Below, piece by piece: positions 1 to 8,455 of a stretch of 64,000 bases of DNA (the first letter of the stretch is position 1; every line of letters starts with the position of its first letter). A program made the position numbers and the translations under genes. The notes below the pieces were generated by a model, which saw only the letters and a program-made list of their open reading frames with translations, did not search any database and was not told the origin of the DNA. Source of the stretch: Holdemania massiliensis (lineage in GTDB: Bacteria > Bacillota_I > Bacilli_A > Erysipelotrichales > Erysipelotrichaceae); NCBI RefSeq assembly GCF_022440805.1, contig NZ_JAKNTK010000001.1, positions 1,178,001 through 1,242,000 of the forward strand, written 5' to 3'.

Positions 1-457
1 CAATTCCTGCTTGGGTTTCAGTGCCGCCAACGTAACGACGGATAAACCTGCGGTAATGAAACAGACTGAAACCAGCGAGCAGAACGGCGCCGATCAGCCA
101 GACTGCGCCAAGCAGCAGAGTGGAATTCAGCGGAAGGCCAGGCTGGGTGTCTGCGGTTGCTTCCTGAATGCTTGGCGTCTGCGTCAGGGTAGTTTCATGG
201 ACCCCCATATCGGCAGGGGAAGGAGAAATCAGAACCTCGGCCGCCTGATCACTGAAGGTGAAGGCGCGGTAAGGGACAAGGCTGACCGGGCCCGTCAAGG
301 ATATCGGCATCAACAGTCGCAGAAACACCGCTGCCCATAAAAGATAGGAATAAATCTTGGGGGCAGACCGCAGCAGCCGGCGCAGCAGGAAGACCGCGAA
401 GAAGACAAAGCATACCGCCACACTGTTGTGAATCAGCAGCCTAAGCAGCGTGTTCAT
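1..457 (-). CDS. BlaR1/MecR1-like M56 membrane sensor (partial)
   Basis: Only the N-terminal 152 residues are present; the reading frame is open to the left edge of the window. The start ATG (complement of 455-457) lies inside the end of the upstream repressor gene, a 17-nt overlap that implies translational coupling. Hydrophobic segments fall at about residues 8-26, 36-58 and 118-138, and the phrase SYLLWAAVFLRLLMP after a basic stretch is typical of the first loop and second helix of BlaR1/MecR1 proteins. Known family members sense beta-lactams or envelope stress and use a cytoplasmic-facing zinc metalloprotease (HEXXH) domain to trigger repressor cleavage. That protease motif and any sensor domain would lie outside the window, so the ligand cannot be named. 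Family assignment rests on the N-terminal pattern plus the BlaI-type neighbour. Confidence 0.8.
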   Translation of the reverse strand, partial: MNTLLRLLIHNSVAVCFVFFAVFLLRRLLRSAPKIYSYLLWAAVFLRLLMPISLTGPVSLVPYRAFTFSDQAAEVLISPSPADMGVHETTLTQTPSIQEATADTQPGLPLNSTLLLGAVWLIGAVLLAGFSLFHYRRFIRRYVGGTETQAGI

Positions 458-824
458 CGTCAGACTCCTGATGCTGATCAATCAGCGCTTTTAACTGTGC
501 AGCCTCATCTTCGCTGATTTTGCGGCCGGACATAAAGGCAGTCAAAAATACTGGCAGTGAGTTGTCAAATAAATTCTCCAGCACCTTGCGGCTTTCATAC
601 TGCTGCACCTGTTCCTTTTTAATTAACGCGGTTACCACGGCATTTTCATTTTTGAAAAAGCCTTTGATACAAAGCTTTTTTAATACTGTATACGTCGTGG
701 TGCGCTGCCAGTTCAGCTGTTTCAGACATAGCTGAGCCAGCTCGCCTGAGGTCAGTGGTTCATTATCCCAGATAATGCAGGCAAAGCGATACTCCGCTTC
801 GTGCAGCTTCAGTTCCTGTTCCAT
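441..824 (-). CDS. blaI: BlaI/MecI/CopY-family winged-helix repressor
   Basis: A 127-residue DNA-binding protein. The opening MEQELKLHEAEYRFACIIW followed by LTSGELAQLC and TTTYTVLKKLCIKGFF is the BlaI winged helix (about residues 5-75); the C-terminal half (LENLFDNSLPVFLTAF, then an acidic helix) is the dimerisation part. The start at 824 was preferred over an upstream in-frame ATG because GGAGG sits five to six bases before it. Family members bind as dimers to operators with TACA/GTCTA-type arms and are inactivated by proteolysis through BlaR1. The downstream overlapping BlaR1-like gene supports that mechanism, and two palindromes in the promoter region are the likely autoregulatory operators. 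CopY (copper) is an alternative subfamily, but the C-terminal CxC-type metal motif of CopY is absent. Confidence 0.9.
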   Translation of the reverse strand: MEQELKLHEAEYRFACIIWDNEPLTSGELAQLCLKQLNWQRTTTYTVLKKLCIKGFFKNENAVVTALIKKEQVQQYESRKVLENLFDNSLPVFLTAFMSGRKISEDEAAQLKALIDQHQESDDEHAA

Positions 825-836
825 AAAGCACCTCCT

Positions 837-852
837 GTCTATTTGAATAGAC
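837..852. promoter_or_regulatory. candidate BlaI operator 1
   Basis: Perfect inverted repeat GTCTATT-TG-AATAGAC lying just upstream of the blaI ribosome-binding site. Its centre is 31 bp (three helical turns) from that of the second palindrome with the same GTCTAT outer arms. Confidence 0.65.
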
Positions 853-866
853 ATCTTTCTAAGTTG

Positions 867-895
867 AGTCTATCACGATAGACACGAAGTGTCAA
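867..895 (-). promoter_or_regulatory. blaI promoter
   Basis: On the minus strand a perfect -35 TTGACA (complement of 890-895) is followed after exactly 17 bases by TAGACT (complement of 867-872). The spacer and -10 element are covered by one of the BlaI-type palindromes, so repressor binding would occlude RNA polymerase. Confidence 0.7.
868..883. promoter_or_regulatory. candidate BlaI operator 2
   Basis: Perfect inverted repeat GTCTATC-AC-GATAGAC overlapping the blaI promoter core; it abuts a further perfect palindrome with GACAC/GTGTC arms at 881-893. It lies between blaI and the divergent pentapeptide-repeat gene and so could control both. Confidence 0.7.
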
Positions 896-907
896 TCAAG
901 GAATGCG

Positions 908-935
908 TTGAAAGACAAGAAAACTATGATAAGAT
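908..935 (+). promoter_or_regulatory. possible promoter of the pentapeptide-repeat gene
   Basis: TTGAAA (908-913) and TAAGAT (930-935) are 16 bp apart. The implied transcript would begin only a few bases before the ribosome-binding site AGGAAGG (947-953), so this is tentative. Confidence 0.35.
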
Positions 936-960
936 TAAAAGAATCAGGAAGGATGGAATC

Positions 961-1608
961 ATGAAACAAACAAAAAAAGAACCGCAGGCTCCACGTCTGC
1001 CAGCTGAGTTGGAAAAGGTGGTGCTGAGGGCGGAACTGGTCCGACAGGACAAGCTGATCGGCTATGCGATCGTTGATGATCTGTGGCCGGAAGAAAAAGC
1101 GCAGGGGAAGGAATTCAGCGAGTGCTGTCTGACCAAAGTCACAATGGCGCCGATGAGTGAAAAGAATTACTTTGTCGATGTGATTTTTGATCACTGTGAT
1201 TTATCAAACTGTCAAATGAGTGAAAGTACGCTGCGAAGGGTCGTATTCGATCATTGCCGCATGACTGGCGCGGATTTATCACGCTGTGTCATGCAGGACG
1301 TCGTTTTTCTCAACTGTGCGCTGGATTATTCCAACTTTGCCTTTTCCAGCTTTAAAAACTGCCGGCTGGCCGACTGTGTCTGTACGCAGTCCTCATTCAG
1401 TGAAGGCAAGTTCACCGCGTTTGAAATTCAGCGCTGCAAGCTGGATGAAAGCGAGTTTTTCCACAGCCATCTTCAAGGGGTGGATCTGTCTTCCTGTACG
1501 ATTGAGGGCATTGCACTGTGCGGAGATGAACTGAAGGGCGTGATTGTCAATCCTTCCCAGGCTGTGGATCTGGCAAGGGTCTTGGGGATTATCATTAAGG
1601 AAGAATAA
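961..1608 (+). CDS. pentapeptide-repeat protein
   Basis: A 215-residue soluble protein. From about residue 55 onward the sequence is built of five-residue turns of the A(D/N)LXX type, for example VIFDHCDLSNCQMSES, VVFDHCRMTGADLSRC and LQGVDLSSCTIEGIAL; an unusual number of turns carry Cys. Such repeats fold as a right-handed quadrilateral beta-helix; some members (Qnr, MfpA, McbG) mimic DNA and protect gyrase, but most have no known role and I cannot choose. The start at 961 follows AGGAAGG with a seven-base spacer; an upstream in-frame GTG at 889 falls inside the operator region and is unlikely. The gene is divergent from blaI across two BlaI-type operators, so control by that repressor is a reasonable inference. 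Confidence 0.85.
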   Translation: MKQTKKEPQAPRLPAELEKVVLRAELVRQDKLIGYAIVDDLWPEEKAQGKEFSECCLTKVTMAPMSEKNYFVDVIFDHCDLSNCQMSESTLRRVVFDHCRMTGADLSRCVMQDVVFLNCALDYSNFAFSSFKNCRLADCVCTQSSFSEGKFTAFEIQRCKLDESEFFHSHLQGVDLSSCTIEGIALCGDELKGVIVNPSQAVDLARVLGIIIKEE

Positions 1609-1680
1609 AGCCTTCAGACTTACACAAATATTTCACAATTTATCCATGTTCTTCACACATGAAGCCGATATAATATAGAC

Positions 1681-1810
1681 AATCAAATGAGAGTTTGATT
1701 AATTTCTTTCCCCCGTTAAGCCAGACTCCCTGGCAATAGAAAAAACATTCCCTCAGGAATGGAAATAGAAAGGCGCCCGGTAAGCGAATTTCTATTTTTT
1801 TTACTTTTTT
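1681..1810 (+). ncRNA. candidate structured leader or small RNA ending in a U-tract
   Basis: Downstream of a TATAAT at 1669-1674 there are four successive hairpins: arms AATCAAA at 1681-1687/1694-1700, GCCAG at 1720-1724/1730-1734, CATTCC at 1746-1751/1756-1761 with a CTCA loop, and AAATAGAAA at 1763-1771/1789-1797, the last followed by eight T residues. It could be a small RNA or a transcription attenuator for the two small membrane-protein genes beginning 110 bases later. I do not recognise a known riboswitch class. Confidence 0.45.
1763..1802 (+). terminator. intrinsic terminator or attenuator
   Basis: A nine-base-pair stem (AAATAGAAA and its exact complement) closes a 17-base loop that contains a further CGC/GCG pairing, and is followed by an eight-base T run. 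It precedes, rather than follows, the small genes at 1920 and 2008. Confidence 0.6.
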
Positions 1811-1919
1811 ATAATAAAATCGACAGTGACGAAACTGTAAGTTGTCTGTAAGCTCAAACGATGGAGAAGCAGGACATTCCCGTTTATAATGAAGCCAGAA
1901 ATCAAGGAGGAAAGACTTC

Positions 1920-2015
1920 ATGAAAAAAAGAACCGGATGGTTGCTTCTGAGTTTAGGCGTGGCGGCAGGTTTGCTTTGGTGGTACAAAAAACAAAAGGAA
2001 GCCGAAGATGATTAA
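1920..2015 (+). CDS. 31-residue single-pass membrane protein
   Basis: Starts MKKRTGWLLLS and ends KKQKEAEDD. One hydrophobic helix (about residues 7-22) sits between a basic N-terminus and a charged tail. AAGGAGG about nine bases before the ATG gives a strong initiation signal. Its stop overlaps the next small gene by eight bases, which argues that both are translated. No function is recognised; size and shape fit small membrane stress proteins or short holin-like/type I toxin peptides, but nothing here decides among these. Confidence 0.55.
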   Translation: MKKRTGWLLLSLGVAAGLLWWYKKQKEAEDD

Positions 2016-2148
2016 GAATCTGCGCTGGCTCCTCACGACCCTGCTTGTCTTTTGGGGCATGAGTCTTTGCCTTTTAGATCAATACAATCCAATGCTGAAC
2101 CTGATTACGGATATTCTGCATCAAGGCAGCAGGCTGATGCTGCGCTAA
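2008..2148 (+). CDS. 46-residue hydrophobic protein, coupled to the preceding small gene
   Basis: Begins MIKNLRWLLTTLLVFWGMSL, one transmembrane helix at about residues 6-24, followed by an amphipathic C-terminal half (NPMLNLITDILHQ) that ends in a basic segment. The ATG lies within the last codons of the 31-residue gene (eight-base overlap), so translation is probably coupled. I do not recognise a family; a two-subunit small membrane complex or toxin-like peptide pair is possible. Confidence 0.5.
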   Translation: MIKNLRWLLTTLLVFWGMSLCLLDQYNPMLNLITDILHQGSRLMLR

Positions 2149-2433
2149 AGCTTTGCGGACCTGACCCGCGTCTGAACAGGATGGACTGGTGAATGCCAGT
2201 CTTTTCTGTTTGATGGAAAATTTCAGGTCAAGCCAGGTCATCGCTTTCATATCGCTTTCATAAGGATAGGAAATTGACAGATTGGATTTCAAAGCAGACT
2301 GCTTTAATGAAAGGAAAAACGGTAGAAAATAAAGCTTTTGCAAGCTAAAAAAGAAAACCCTCCCGTCCTGTGTCACACTTTGGCAGAGGATAAAAGAAGG
2401 CTGAAAGCGAACAGGTTTCAATTTGGAAAGAGA
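2149..2433. other. intergenic region, no gene recognised
   Basis: I see no convincing gene. A minus-strand open frame here has no ribosome-binding site and no recognisable protein. Notable are an 11-bp tandem duplication (ATCGCTTTCAT twice) at about 2239-2260 and a short palindrome with AAAGCAG arms near 2297-2312. Confidence 0.5.
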
Positions 2434-2462
2434 TTGCGGTTCCCCGCCCCCTATGCTAGAAT
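2434..2462 (+). promoter_or_regulatory. promoter of the c-di-GMP/hybrid-kinase operon
   Basis: TTGCGG (2434-2439), 17-base spacer, then TAGAAT (2457-2462) with an extended TGC before the -10. It would give a leader of about 130 nt ahead of the gene at 2598. Confidence 0.5.
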
Positions 2463-2597
2463 TAAAGCAACGAAAGATCAGAGTACGCAGAAAATCTTTT
2501 AGTGATTTCAGACAACTGACTTGGAAATCTAAAAATTACAATGGATTTCGGTTTCTGGCGACAGTCCAAGATTAACGGATGAAGCGAGGTAACAATA

Positions 2598-5225
2598 ATG
2601 GTTTCACAGAAAATAATCTTAGTTGTGGAAGATAATGAAATTAACCGAGCCATGCTTTGCGCAATTTTAGAGCCGGAGTATAAAGTGCTGGAAGCGGAAA
2701 ATGGTTTGGAAGCGCTGAAAGTACTGAATGATCAGAAAGATAACATTTCATTGATTTTATTAGATATCGTGATGCCAGTGATGGATGGCTACACTTTTTT
2801 GTCGATTTTGAAAAACGATCCTTCCATCTCCTCGATTCCGGTAATTGTTGCCACTCAGAATGATAATGAAGCGGATGAAGTTGCCGCGTTGTCGCATGGG
2901 GCAACGGATTTTGTGGCCAAGCCGTATCGGCCTCAGATTATTCTGCACCGTGTTGCCAGCATCATCAGTCTGCGGGAAAACGCCGCAATGGTCAATCAGT
3001 TCCGCTATGATCGGCTGACCGGTCTTTACAGCAAGGAGTTCTTTTACCGCCGGGTGCGGGAAGAACTGCAGGCTCATCCCGAACAGGAATATGACATGCT
3101 TTGTTCCAATATTGAGAATTTTAAACTGATCAATGATATTTTAGGCGTGCCTGCCGGCGATCAGCTGCTGGTCAGTGTCGCTGAAATGATCCAGGAGAAA
3201 ATCGCGGAATACGGCATCTGCGGAAGGCTGAGCGCGGATCAGTTTGCCTGTCTCATTCGCCGTCCGCCGGCGTATTCGCAGGACTATTTTATTCATGCCA
3301 ATTCGGAAATCAACACGCTGGCAAACATGCAGAACGTCGTTGTGAAATGGGGCGTTTATGTAATCCGCGATAAGCAGGTCTCGGTGGAACAGATGTGCGA
3401 TCGGGCCTTGCTTGCCGTGCGCCGGATCAAGGGCCAGTATAATATCTATGTTGCGGCTTATGATGATACGCTGCGCAACAAGCTGTTGCGGGAACAGACG
3501 ATTACCGACAGTATGGAAGCGGCTCTGGAAGAAAAGCAGTTTGTCATTTATCTGCAGCCAAAGTTTCAGATCAAGGATGATCAGCTGGTCGGTGCGGAAG
3601 CGCTGGTTCGCTGGAACCATCCGAAATGGGGATTTCAGTCCCCGGCTGAATTCATTCCGCTGTTTGAACGAAATGGGTTTATTACGAAGCTGGATCAGTA
3701 TGTCTGGGATCAGACCTGCGCGACGCTGCGGCGTTGGGATGAGGCGGGTTATCCGCAGATTTCCGTCTCTGTCAATGTGTCCCGAGCCGATATCTACAAC
3801 AGCGATCTGATCGAATTTTTAACGCGGACGCTGACGAAATATGAGCTGCAGCCTTCCCGTTTGCATCTGGAAATCACAGAAAGTGCCTATACGGAAAATC
3901 CCGGACAGATCATCGCAACGGTGCAGCAGCTGAGGACGCTGGGTTTTGTGATCGAAATGGATGATTTTGGCAGCGGATATTCCTCGCTGAACATGCTGAA
4001 TCAGCTGCCGCTCGATATTTTGAAGCTGGATATGAAATTTATTCAGAATGAGACGGCAAAGCCGACCAATCAGGGAATTCTGCGCTTTATCATGAGTTTG
4101 GCGCGGTGGATGAACCTGAGCGTGATCGCTGAGGGCGTGGAAACCCGGGAGCAGCTGGAACGGCTGCGGGAAACCGGCTGTGATTATGTGCAGGGTTATT
4201 ATTTTGCCCGTCCCATGCCTTGCGATGAATTTGAAAAGCTGCTGCTTCAGCACCAGAAACAAACCGGAAAGACCGTTCAGGATGACTCGGCAAGGATTGC
4301 TGATCAGCAAAAACCGATGCTTTTGTTAGCGGATGGGGATGTTCGCTATTGTCAGGCGATGCGCGGCATCCTGAGCCAGCAGTATCAGGTTCAGTGTGTC
4401 AGCGACGGTCAAAGTGTTTTAACTTGTCTGGATACATATGCCAGTCAGATTCGGCTGATTATTTTAAGTCTGGATTTAAAGGAGCCTGCCGGAATTGAAG
4501 TGCTGCAAAAGCTGCAGCATCGGATTGAGGTGCGGGATGTTCCGATCATTGCAACCGGCTGTTGGGACGAGCAGCTGGAAGAAACAGCCTTGAATATCGG
4601 TGCGGATGATTTTGCAGGGAAGCCGCATACACCGATGAGCTTGTGGAAACGCGTGCAGCGGACCCAGAGTTTAAATGTTCTGCGGCGGCAGGAACAGCTG
4701 TTAAGAGAGGAAGCCAATCGGGATGATTTAACAGGTCTGTTAAACCGGCGGGGATTGTATGCAGTTTGTCAGTCGCTGCGTCAGGATGACGCACCGTTGG
4801 CCCTGTTTCTGTTTGATCTGGATAATCTGAAAAAGGTGAATAATCAGCTCGGTCGGGATCAAGGGGATCAGCGAATTTGCCAGTTCAGCCGTCTGCTGCG
4901 TTCCCATTTCCGTCAAAGCGATATTGCCGCCCGCTTGGGTCAGGATGAGTTCATCGTGATTATGAAAAAGGCGGCATACAAGGAAGCCGTTTTAAAAAAG
5001 GGACGGGATTTGAGTCAGGCCTTCACCGAAGTAAAGTGGAACCAGGATGTTCCGCTGACGGTATCCGCTGGGATTGCGATGTGGGATTTGAGCGAAACGC
5101 TGGATGAAATGCTGGTTCGGGCTGACAGCGCGCTGAAATGGGCGAAAAGCGGATGTCAGAATCGCTGTTGTTTATGGGAGGAAGCCAATCTATGGGGGAT
5201 CGGGAACAAACATGTCAAAATGTAG
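2598..5225 (+). CDS. REC-GGDEF-EAL-REC-GGDEF cyclic-di-GMP signalling protein
   Basis: A soluble 875-residue protein with five domains. REC1 (about 5-120) keeps the acidic pocket and phospho-acceptor Asp56 in LILLDIVMPVMDG plus Lys108. GGDEF1 (about 135-255) carries SADQF instead of GGDEF and should be inactive. The EAL domain (about 290-535) is intact: EALVRW, LEITES, DDFGSGYSSL and AEGVET are all present, so phosphodiesterase activity on cyclic-di-GMP is expected. REC2 (about 575-690) has Ser where the phospho-Asp should be (IILSLDLKEPAG). GGDEF2 (about 715-850) ends in GQDEF, one residue off consensus, so cyclase activity is uncertain. Initiation at 2598 uses GAGG nine bases upstream. It overlaps the following hybrid kinase by 34 bases, so that kinase is the likely phosphodonor for REC1. 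Confidence 0.9.
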   Translation: MVSQKIILVVEDNEINRAMLCAILEPEYKVLEAENGLEALKVLNDQKDNISLILLDIVMPVMDGYTFLSILKNDPSISSIPVIVATQNDNEADEVAALSHGATDFVAKPYRPQIILHRVASIISLRENAAMVNQFRYDRLTGLYSKEFFYRRVREELQAHPEQEYDMLCSNIENFKLINDILGVPAGDQLLVSVAEMIQEKIAEYGICGRLSADQFACLIRRPPAYSQDYFIHANSEINTLANMQNVVVKWGVYVIRDKQVSVEQMCDRALLAVRRIKGQYNIYVAAYDDTLRNKLLREQTITDSMEAALEEKQFVIYLQPKFQIKDDQLVGAEALVRWNHPKWGFQSPAEFIPLFERNGFITKLDQYVWDQTCATLRRWDEAGYPQISVSVNVSRADIYNSDLIEFLTRTLTKYELQPSRLHLEITESAYTENPGQIIATVQQLRTLGFVIEMDDFGSGYSSLNMLNQLPLDILKLDMKFIQNETAKPTNQGILRFIMSLARWMNLSVIAEGVETREQLERLRETGCDYVQGYYFARPMPCDEFEKLLLQHQKQTGKTVQDDSARIADQQKPMLLLADGDVRYCQAMRGILSQQYQVQCVSDGQSVLTCLDTYASQIRLIILSLDLKEPAGIEVLQKLQHRIEVRDVPIIATGCWDEQLEETALNIGADDFAGKPHTPMSLWKRVQRTQSLNVLRRQEQLLREEANRDDLTGLLNRRGLYAVCQSLRQDDAPLALFLFDLDNLKKVNNQLGRDQGDQRICQFSRLLRSHFRQSDIAARLGQDEFIVIMKKAAYKEAVLKKGRDLSQAFTEVKWNQDVPLTVSAGIAMWDLSETLDEMLVRADSALKWAKSGCQNRCCLWEEANLWGIGNKHVKM

Positions 5226-8200
5226 TTGAACAGTTCTGCAAAGCCTGGTTTGAAGCGCGGAATGTGGAAAAAACACTTGAATATCTCTGCTCAGATATTC
5301 AATATATTGGAACAGCCCAACAGGAGGCGGCCTGCGGTCTGGAAGCCATGCGGGCTTATTTAACAGCGGATATTCGGGCATTAAATACATCTTTTTCTGT
5401 GACGTTTCCTTCGATAAACTGCCGTCTTCTGCAGCCGGCTTTAGGTACGGTTTTTACTGAGATCATTCTTCAAAACTCCCAATGTGCCGGGCATCTGCGG
5501 GGGTTTTTTATCTTGTGCTGCCAGGAGGAACAATGGAAGATTCAGAGCCTGCATTTTGCCGAGCCTGGCCGCAGTCAGAAAGGACAGCGGTCTTATCCTC
5601 AGTCGCTGGTGACAGAACGGCTGCATCGTCAGCGGGAAGAATTGTTGAATGAAACGCTGCCGGGCGGAATGATGGGCGGATATCTGGCAGAGGATTTCCC
5701 GTTTTATTACATCAATCGGCAGATGCTGGATTATCTGGGATATAAGGATGAAGCAGAATTTGTTGCGGATATTCAAGGAAAGATCATCAACTGCATGCAT
5801 CCGGATGATCGAACGCGGGTCGATAAAGAAGTGGGCGTCCAGTTGGAAAAGGGGCATGAATACACGGTGGAATATCGGATGAAGCGTCAGGACGGTACGT
5901 ACATCTGGGTCCATGATTTAGGCCGCCGGATTCTGGCTGAGAATGGCTGTCCGGCCATCTCCTCAGTGTGCTACGATATCACAGCTCAGGTTCGGGCACA
6001 GGAAGAAGTGATGCGGCTTTACAACAACATTCCCGGTGCTGTCTTCCGCTGCCGTTATGACTCTGCGCTGAGTGTTGTCAGCGCGAATGATGGTTTGTTT
6101 GATTTTATCGGGTATACCCGCACTGAGTTTGCCGCTCTGGGCAACAAGCTGGCCGCGATCATGGAACCTGAGGATCTGCCGGAGGTCACTCAGCGGCTGC
6201 ATGAACAGATAAAGCCGGGGGAAGCGATTCACATTGAAAATCGGCTGCGGACGAAACACGGTAAAGTCAAATGGGTTTCCGTGAAAGCTCAGCTGTTTGT
6301 TGAGAACAATCAGCCGTATTTTGACTGCGTGTTCATCGATATTACTGAAGAGAAACAACAGCGGCGCCGGGAAAAGGAACTCTATGAAAGGGAACTTCGA
6401 TATTTCGTAGAAGCCGCCAGCGGCAATCAAAGCGGCCAGGGCCGGCTGAATCTGACACAGAATGTTTTGGAAAGCTATCTGACGACAGCCAATTTCGCGG
6501 TTGCCCAGGTTGGCGACAGCTATGATCAAGTGATTGATCAGTTTGCCCGTTCAGCAATGGAGACAGAGATCGGTCAGCACATTGCCGAACAGATGCAGCG
6601 AAGTCAGGTGCTTACTGATTACACCGTCGGCAAAACAGAATATCATTTTGAATTTCTGCGCAGCACGCGCGACGGGGCGTTTTGGAGTCATACGACATTT
6701 CATTCCTGCATGAATCCGGAAACCTCGGAACTGATCGTTTTCTTTTACACTTTGGATATTACAGAGAAGAAGCTGCAGGAACAGCTGCTGGATCAGATCG
6801 TCAGTCTGAATTACGATATTATTGCGGAAATCGATGCCGCATCGCAGACATTGAAGATTCACGCATCCAATGAACCGATCATTCCGATTGGGAAGCAGCT
6901 GCCGCAGGCCATTGAACAGCTGGCACAGGATTATGTAAAACCGGAGTTTGCGGCGGAGTATCATCGTCAGCTGAACCTGGAAACAATGAAAAGCCAGCTG
7001 GCGAATCAGGAGTCGTATACCTTTTCAATTGAAATGTTGGATGATCAGGGCCAGACACGGGTCAAGCTTTACAAAGTCTTTTATCTTGATCGGCGCTTGA
7101 ACCGTTTATGCGTAACACGCAGTGATGTGACCGAGGTCGTACGTCAGGAACAAATGCAGAAAGCGGAGCTGGCGGCTGCCCTCAATGCCGCTCAGCAGGC
7201 CAATGCGGCCAAAACCGATTTCCTTTCGCGGATGTCGCATGAGATCCGCACCCCGATGAATGCCATTTTGGGCATGAGTGCAGTCGCTGCTCAATCCATG
7301 CACGATCCAGCCAGAATGAAGGAAAGCATCGAAAAAATTCAGCTGTCTTCAAAATTCCTGCTGGGATTAATCAATGATATCCTGGATATGAGCCGAATTG
7401 AAAGCGGAAAGCTGCTTTTAAGCAATGGTATTCTTCAGACCCAGAAACTGATCAACAGTGTCAGTACCCTAGGCGCAGGGCAGGCCGCGGCGAAGGGGGT
7501 AACCTATCAATGTATTGTCGAACCTTCACTTCATATGGAATACATGGGAGATTCGATGAAGCTCCAGCAGGTTCTGGTGAATATTTTAAGCAACGCTGTC
7601 AAGTTTACACCGCCGGGCGGACAAGTGGTCATGACGGCCCGTCAGGTTCAGCAGAAAAAAGATAATGCCGTGGTTCAGTTTGTCATCTCGGATACTGGAG
7701 TCGGAATCAAGTCGGAGTTTTTGCCGCATTTGTTTGAGCCATTTTCCCAAGAATCTACCGGAACGACCGCAGCGTATGGCGGCAGCGGCTTAGGGCTGGC
7801 AATTTCCAAAAGTATTGTGGATCTGATGGATGGTCATATCAGCGTTCAGTCTGAGAAAGGGCAGGGAACGCAGTTTGTCGTCGAGGTCCGCTTAGGCATG
7901 ACTTCGCAAACTGTCCAACAAGATTGCCAGACAGCGCTGCAGTTGGAAACAGAAGCGTCTGAGCAGGATTTAGAGCAGCTGGACTTTACCGGGCTGCGGC
8001 TGTTATTGGCCGAAGACAATCTCATCAATACCGAGGTGGCGGTCATGCTTCTGCAGGATAAAGGGTTTACCGTAGATACAGCAGAAAACGGCGAACAGGC
8101 GCTGCAGCTTTATCGTGCCTCTGCCGAAAATGATTATGCCGCAGTTTTGATGGACATCCGCATGCCGGTGATGGATGGTTTAACCGCTGCTGCGCAAATC

Positions 8201-8392
8201 CGTCAGTCACCGCGTTTTGATGCGGCAGAGATTCCGATCATTGCGATGACGGCCAATGCTTTTGATGATGATATTGCCAAAAGTTTGGCGGCCGGCATGA
8301 ACGCGCATCTGGCCAAGCCGATTGATCCAGATCTGTTGATGAGGACCTTGGATGCCTTGATTCGGAAAAAGGCGTCTGGAAATTTGCGTTAG
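5192..8392 (+). CDS. hybrid histidine kinase with SnoaL-like and PAS domains
   Basis: A 1066-residue cytoplasmic sensor with no transmembrane segments. Order: an NTF2/SnoaL-like domain (about 1-125), a PAS domain (about 145-265, with a PAC tail YRMKRQDGTYIWV), a second PAS (about 270-395), two more divergent PAS-like regions (about 430-640), a coiled coil, HisKA with the H-box MSHEIRTPMNA (about residue 680), HATPase_c (N-box NILSNAVKF, DTGVGI, GGSGLGLAIS) and a C-terminal REC with AVLMDIRMPVMDG. The start at 5192 was chosen because GGGAGG lies ten bases upstream; an earlier in-frame ATG lacks a good site. It overlaps the end of the REC-GGDEF-EAL gene and is followed by a strong terminator, so the two form one operon controlling cyclic-di-GMP turnover by phosphorelay. 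Confidence 0.9.
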   Translation: MGDREQTCQNVVEQFCKAWFEARNVEKTLEYLCSDIQYIGTAQQEAACGLEAMRAYLTADIRALNTSFSVTFPSINCRLLQPALGTVFTEIILQNSQCAGHLRGFFILCCQEEQWKIQSLHFAEPGRSQKGQRSYPQSLVTERLHRQREELLNETLPGGMMGGYLAEDFPFYYINRQMLDYLGYKDEAEFVADIQGKIINCMHPDDRTRVDKEVGVQLEKGHEYTVEYRMKRQDGTYIWVHDLGRRILAENGCPAISSVCYDITAQVRAQEEVMRLYNNIPGAVFRCRYDSALSVVSANDGLFDFIGYTRTEFAALGNKLAAIMEPEDLPEVTQRLHEQIKPGEAIHIENRLRTKHGKVKWVSVKAQLFVENNQPYFDCVFIDITEEKQQRRREKELYERELRYFVEAASGNQSGQGRLNLTQNVLESYLTTANFAVAQVGDSYDQVIDQFARSAMETEIGQHIAEQMQRSQVLTDYTVGKTEYHFEFLRSTRDGAFWSHTTFHSCMNPETSELIVFFYTLDITEKKLQEQLLDQIVSLNYDIIAEIDAASQTLKIHASNEPIIPIGKQLPQAIEQLAQDYVKPEFAAEYHRQLNLETMKSQLANQESYTFSIEMLDDQGQTRVKLYKVFYLDRRLNRLCVTRSDVTEVVRQEQMQKAELAAALNAAQQANAAKTDFLSRMSHEIRTPMNAILGMSAVAAQSMHDPARMKESIEKIQLSSKFLLGLINDILDMSRIESGKLLLSNGILQTQKLINSVSTLGAGQAAAKGVTYQCIVEPSLHMEYMGDSMKLQQVLVNILSNAVKFTPPGGQVVMTARQVQQKKDNAVVQFVISDTGVGIKSEFLPHLFEPFSQESTGTTAAYGGSGLGLAISKSIVDLMDGHISVQSEKGQGTQFVVEVRLGMTSQTVQQDCQTALQLETEASEQDLEQLDFTGLRLLLAEDNLINTEVAVMLLQDKGFTVDTAENGEQALQLYRASAENDYAAVLMDIRMPVMDGLTAAAQIRQSPRFDAAEIPIIAMTANAFDDDIAKSLAAGMNAHLAKPIDPDLLMRTLDALIRKKASGNLR

Positions 8393-8455
8393 TTTTTTGA
8401 TTACCCTAGGTGGATTGAACGATCAGGGAAGCGTTTCAGAGAATAAACATTTCAT

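Noticed and set aside
11..340. Open frame of 109 codons on the plus strand at the left edge
   Set aside because: It is antisense to the BlaR1-like gene, has no ribosome-binding site, and encodes low-complexity Arg/Gln-rich sequence.
2074..2421. 115-codon minus-strand open frame in the gap before 2598
   Set aside because: No ribosome-binding site, overlaps the small plus-strand gene at 2008-2148, and no recognisable protein.
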